64,000 bases of DNA, from the NCBI GenBank assembly GCA_026702745.1, contig JAPPBT010000058.1, positions 1 through 64,000 of the forward strand, in the 5' to 3' direction. This document shows, in pieces, positions 60,542 through 64,000 of this stretch (position 1 is the first letter of the stretch; every line of letters starts with the position of its first letter). The DNA comes from Gemmatimonadota bacterium. Lineage in GTDB: Bacteria > JAAXHH01. The notes under the pieces are model-generated. The model did not search any database. It was not told the DNA's origin and saw nothing but the letters and a program-made list of their open reading frames with translations. The position numbers and the translations under genes are program-made.

Positions 60542-61939
60542 CTAGATGTGGATTGCCGCGCCTTCCAACCCGGCGGCGGCTTCCATGACCAGTTCCGACA
60601 GCGTGGGGTGGGCGTGAATGGTCTTGTGGAGTTCCCGGGTGGTCGATTCCAGCGTCCGCGCGGTGCAGATCTCCCCGATCAGTTCCGTGGCGTCCGCGCC
60701 GATGATGTGCGCGCCGAGGATCTCGCCGTACTTCGCGTCCGCGATCAGCTTGACCATGCCGTCCGTCTGGCCGGCTGCCACGGCCTTGCCGCTGGAGCGA
60801 TAGGGCATTCTGAAAACCTGGATTTCTCGCCCTTCCGCGGCGGCCTGCGCCTCGGTAAGGCCGACGCTGGCGACCTGTGGCTGGCAATAGGTGCACGCGG
60901 GGATGTTCTCGCGATCGATGGGCGCCGATGGATGGCCCGCGAGCCGCTCCACCAGGTTGATCCCTTCCGCGGAAGCCTTGTGGGCGAGGAGGGGCGGGCC
61001 CGTGACGTCGCCGATGGCATACACGCCGGACACCGTCGTCCGGCACTCCTCATCCACCTTGATGAAGCCCCGGTCGGTTTCGACGCCGAGTGCTTCCAGC
61101 CCGATATCCTCGATATTCGCGTCGCGGCCGATGGCCAGGAGCGTGACGTCGGCTTTCAACGTTTCTTCCTCCCCGTCGACGGTTACGGTCACCGAGGTGC
61201 CGTCCGAACCCGATTCGGCCGATTCGACGCGCGCCCCGGTCTTGATCCCGATGCCCAGTTTCGCGAAGCTCTTTTCCAGCGTTTCGCTGATTTCCTCGTC
61301 TTCAACGGGCAGCAGGTGAGGCAGCATCTCGACGATGGTGACCTCGGTGCCGTAGGCCGCGTAATAGTAGGCGAACTCCACGCCGATCGCACCGCCGCCG
61401 ATGATGGTCATCGATCCGGGCGGCTCTTCGATCAGCATGGCCTCGGTACTGGTGATGATCCGCTTTCCGTCCACCGGAACGGCCGGGATCGCCTTGGAGC
61501 GCGAACCCGTCGCCAGGACGATCGAACGGGCGTTTACGGTCTTTGTTTCGCCCTTGCCGTTCGCCACGTCGATGGAAGTGGCCGAAGTCAGGCGGCCGTG
61601 GCCGCTGACGAGATCCACCTTGTTCTTCTTGAGGAGGAACTTGATGCCGCCGGCCAGTGTGTCGGCGGCCTTGCGGCTGCGCTGCACGGCCTTGCCCATG
61701 TCGAATTGCAGGTTGTCGCAGGAAATGCCGTAATCCTCGGCGTGGCGCAGGGTCAGTACGAGCTCGGCATTCTTCAGCAGCGCCTTGGTGGGAATGCACC
61801 CCCAGTTCAGGCACACGCCGCCGGGCTTGTCCTTCTCGATCACCACCGATTTCAAGCCCAGTTGGGCCGCCCGTATCGCCGAAACGTACCCCCCGGGCCC
61901 GCCGCCGACCACTGCCACGTCGTAGATCTCTGATGCCAT
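60542..61939 (-). CDS. lpdA: Dihydrolipoyl dehydrogenase
   Basis: The 465-residue product has FAD-binding VVGGGPGGYVSAIRAAQLG, the redox-active disulfide GGVCLNWGCIPTKALL, NAD-binding IIGGGAIGVEFAYYY, and the C-terminal HAHPTLSELVMEA with the catalytic His of the partner subunit. It reoxidises dihydrolipoyl groups of 2-oxoacid dehydrogenases and of the glycine cleavage H protein encoded at 22.4 kb. It stands alone. Confidence 0.95.
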   Translation of the reverse strand: MASEIYDVAVVGGGPGGYVSAIRAAQLGLKSVVIEKDKPGGVCLNWGCIPTKALLKNAELVLTLRHAEDYGISCDNLQFDMGKAVQRSRKAADTLAGGIKFLLKKNKVDLVSGHGRLTSATSIDVANGKGETKTVNARSIVLATGSRSKAIPAVPVDGKRIITSTEAMLIEEPPGSMTIIGGGAIGVEFAYYYAAYGTEVTIVEMLPHLLPVEDEEISETLEKSFAKLGIGIKTGARVESAESGSDGTSVTVTVDGEEETLKADVTLLAIGRDANIEDIGLEALGVETDRGFIKVDEECRTTVSGVYAIGDVTGPPLLAHKASAEGINLVERLAGHPSAPIDRENIPACTYCQPQVASVGLTEAQAAAEGREIQVFRMPYRSSGKAVAAGQTDGMVKLIADAKYGEILGAHIIGADATELIGEICTARTLESTTRELHKTIHAHPTLSELVMEAAAGLEGAAIHI

Positions 61940-61990
61940 GTCTGACTCCGGTAAAATGTATGAATTCCAACAGCCCCTGAAGCGCTGGTA

Positions 61991-62019
61991 TAACTAAGGC
62001 GCAAGGCCCTGAATGTCAA
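61991..62019 (-). promoter_or_regulatory. Candidate lpdA promoter
   Basis: On the minus strand TTGACA (62019-62014), a 17-bp spacer and TAGTTA (61996-61991), about 50 bp before the lpdA start. The -10 match is modest. Confidence 0.4.
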
Positions 62020-62077
62020 GATAATTCTCTTGTCTGCCAGGGCTTTACGTTGTATCATGAAAAGGAGCGGAAGACCG

Positions 62078-63295
62078 ATGAATACGGGCCTCGGAGCGCG
62101 CATCGAAACGACCGGACACATGACCCTGGAAGCCATCACCACGTCCATCACACACGAGCGTATCACCGAGCTGATCGAAGGGCTCGTCGCCATCCCGTCG
62201 GTCACGGGAAACGAACGGGCACTGGGCGACATGCTCCACGGGTTTTTCGGCGAGATCGGTCTTGTCGGGATCCACCGGATTCCGGTGGAGGATTCGGGCG
62301 ACACCCTGGCCGTGCGAATTCCCGGCCGCGGGAACGGCCGTGCGTTCATGCTCAATTTCCACCAGGATACCTTCGATGCGTGCGATGGCTGGGAGACGGA
62401 CCCGTGGTCGCCCGTGGTCAAAGACGGATGTCTGTACGGACTCGGCGCGCACGACATGAAGGCCGGGGCGGCGGCCGTGCTCGCCGCGGTGGAGGCCATC
62501 GTTCGGTCCGGGGCGGAACTGGCCGGCGACCTGATCGTCTCCGCCACGACCGACGAGGAGAACTGGTCCCGGGGCGCCCACGCCCTGATCGACAGCGGGC
62601 TGCTCGAGGGGTGCGAAGGCTGCCTCATTCCCGAACCCACGCCGCCGGGACGCCTGCGCATCGGTTCGCGGGGCCGTCACGTGATCAAAATCGACCTGGC
62701 GGGCAGGACGGCCCATGCCGCGTACACTGGAGAGGGCGTCAACGCCGTTCATGACGCCGCGACGATCATCACGGCCCTGGACCGGATCGAACTGGGCTGG
62801 AACGAGGAGTTCGAACTCGGCGGCACGATCTGCGTCATCGAAATCAGCGGGGGGAGAAACATCATCCTCGTGCCGGAACACGCGCGGGTCGTCCTCGACC
62901 GGCACATACTGCCCGGGCAGTCGATCGACAAGGCCGTGGAGGACATCGAGGCGGTGATCCGGTCCCTGCCGATCGCGTCCGAGTGGCGCGTCTCGTGGGA
63001 CGACCGGCCCACGCCCGCGCCGGCGCCGTACATCGTGGATCCCGGATCGAAGTTCGTCCAGACCACCCGGAAACGGGTCGAGGAGCAACTCGGCCGGCCG
63101 GTGCGATACGCCCTGGCAAGGAGCGTGGCCGACACGAATCACTTTGCCGTGACCGGGGGCATCCCGACGCTGGTGTACGGACCCGAAGGGGGAAACACCT
63201 GCCAGGCCAACGAATTCGTAAATATCGAGTCCACCCTCCGTGTCGCGCGAGCCTATTGCGGCATCGTGATCGACATGCTGGGAGTCGCGCGTTAG
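62078..63295 (+). CDS. M20 family metallopeptidase/deacylase
   Basis: The 405-residue product has the M20 zinc-site motifs: NFHQDTFDA (His-x-Asp), GLGAHDMKAGAAAVL (bridging Asp), TTDEENWSRGAHA (catalytic and ligand Glu), and IPEPTPPGRL. It includes the lid domain (GRHVIKIDLAGRTAHAAYTGEGVNAV) and a C-terminal NHFAVTGGIPTLVYGPEGG. It is close to the acetylornithine/succinyl-diaminopimelate deacetylase group, but the substrate is not fixed by sequence. ATG 62078 follows AAAAGGAGCGG. Confidence 0.88.
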   Translation: MNTGLGARIETTGHMTLEAITTSITHERITELIEGLVAIPSVTGNERALGDMLHGFFGEIGLVGIHRIPVEDSGDTLAVRIPGRGNGRAFMLNFHQDTFDACDGWETDPWSPVVKDGCLYGLGAHDMKAGAAAVLAAVEAIVRSGAELAGDLIVSATTDEENWSRGAHALIDSGLLEGCEGCLIPEPTPPGRLRIGSRGRHVIKIDLAGRTAHAAYTGEGVNAVHDAATIITALDRIELGWNEEFELGGTICVIEISGGRNIILVPEHARVVLDRHILPGQSIDKAVEDIEAVIRSLPIASEWRVSWDDRPTPAPAPYIVDPGSKFVQTTRKRVEEQLGRPVRYALARSVADTNHFAVTGGIPTLVYGPEGGNTCQANEFVNIESTLRVARAYCGIVIDMLGVAR

Positions 63296-63301
63296 CCCAT
63301 C

Positions 63302-64000
63302 ATGTTTCAACGCCTACTCATCGTCGCCTTATTTATAGTGGTCGCGATCCTGCTCGTTCGAACGATCGCGAACTGGTTCAACCGGGGAGGCTGGATCGGT
63401 AGGGGACAGTCGGAAATAAAGGGCAGTTGGGCGGTAGTCGAACCGCTGGGAAGGCTTGGTAGAGCCGCCGAACACACCCTGAAATCGTCGTTGAAGCTCG
63501 AAGACGAAAATGATGTGAAGAAGGTGGCGGTACTGTTCGACGTGGCGCACCGTACCGTCCGGGGCCTGCCTCTCGATGCCGACGAACTGCGTGTCCTGGC
63601 CGACGGGGCATCCGAGCCTGTCCGCGCCTTACTCTACCGGGACAAGGCAGTACACGCACCCGGGTGGCTGCTGTTCGCCGCGGATCGCGTGCAGGACGTC
63701 CACCCCGACATGTACGCGTACGAGGTCAAGCGGCTCACCCTTACGGCCTACCGGGAAATCTTTCCGTCGGACGGGGAAACGGTCCTCCCCCCGGAGCGGT
63801 CCCTGGCGCCGGTAGCGTACGGGACGCCGCCGCCGGTCGGCGATCAGTACGGCCACCTGGGCAGCCTGGGTGCGGAATATACCCGAGACGCGGCCTATGT
63901 CTCCCTGCTCGAGTGCCCGGCAGAGGCGCTGCCCGACGAGGCCATGGTGCCCCTGTTGCAGTTGCTGATCAAGACGGAGGACGAACCCGTACCGGATGGC
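63302..64000 (+). CDS. Membrane-anchored hypothetical protein, 3' end outside the window
   Basis: An open frame of 233 codons runs from ATG 63302 to the window edge without a stop. It begins MFQRLLIVALFIVVAILLV, a single N-terminal transmembrane helix, followed by a soluble domain that includes LKSSLKLEDENDVKKVAVLFD, HAPGWLLFAADRVQDV and MYAYEVKRLTLTAYREIFP. It starts 6 bp after the M20 stop and is likely co-transcribed. I do not recognise the family. Confidence 0.65.
   Translation, partial: MFQRLLIVALFIVVAILLVRTIANWFNRGGWIGRGQSEIKGSWAVVEPLGRLGRAAEHTLKSSLKLEDENDVKKVAVLFDVAHRTVRGLPLDADELRVLADGASEPVRALLYRDKAVHAPGWLLFAADRVQDVHPDMYAYEVKRLTLTAYREIFPSDGETVLPPERSLAPVAYGTPPPVGDQYGHLGSLGAEYTRDAAYVSLLECPAEALPDEAMVPLLQLLIKTEDEPVPDG

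Overview
The window is a stretch of bacterial chromosome. Most of it is high-GC and densely packed with housekeeping genes. A lower-GC accessory block, roughly 29.1-45.5 kb, follows directly on the tmRNA gene. Several features suggest a Gram-negative bacterium from the FCB-like candidate phyla (Latescibacterota or a similar lineage is my guess, at low confidence): a CIRCE-controlled groEL, split glycine decarboxylase subunits (GcvPA/GcvPB), RseP, an outer-membrane-type lipoprotein next to a long TPR protein, an LL-DAP-aminotransferase-like protein, and PhyH and sugar-isomerase genes. No rRNA gene is present, so the taxonomy is inference.

Layout. 0-0.5 kb: 3' part of a BASS-type transporter. 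0.7-2.6 kb: CIRCE, promoter, groEL without groES, and an intrinsic terminator. 2.6-5.8 kb: a degenerate aminotransferase homologue, folB, folK and a GlmU-like nucleotidyltransferase. 5.8-9.1 kb: a long leader, a LytR_C protein, rsfS, a PfkB kinase and mtnA. 9.1-19.7 kb: rplM-rpsI-rpsB-tsf-frr-uppS-cdsA-dxr-rseP-TPR-lipoprotein (translation, undecaprenyl and phospholipid precursors, MEP pathway, envelope stress), with pyrH missing from its usual place between tsf and frr. 19.7-22.4 kb: tRNA-His, efp, accB, accC. 22.4-25.9 kb: gcvH-gcvPA-gcvPB. 25.9-29.1 kb: sugar isomerase (minus strand), purA with a terminator in its leader, two tRNA-Lys genes and tmRNA.

The accessory block starts at the tmRNA 3' end. 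In order it carries a HepT/MntA toxin-antitoxin pair, a two-gene CBASS system (CD-NTase plus a Cap15-like 2TM/beta effector), and a type I restriction-modification operon hsdR-hsdS-prrC-hsdM with an embedded PrrC-like anticodon nuclease. After that come an IS256-type relic, a winged-helix/nucleoside-deoxyribosyltransferase-like protein, and a minus-strand row of small membrane proteins with a broken csgG-like gene and a broken HigA-type antitoxin. I found no integrase and no second att copy.

45.5-64 kb is again high-GC: a Tat-exported dienelactone hydrolase, a class V aminotransferase, a MarR regulator, an AddB/AddA-like nuclease-helicase pair, a C45 acyltransferase-like protein, a ComB-like phosphatase, a PhyH dioxygenase, a PcfJ-domain protein, dihydrolipoyl dehydrogenase, an M20 peptidase, and the start of an unrecognised membrane-anchored protein cut by the window edge.

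Two patterns run across the window. Core promoters often use a TATATT -10 box. Gene ends and spacers repeatedly carry short tandem duplications (9-36 bp), several of which copy the last codons and stop codon of the preceding gene.
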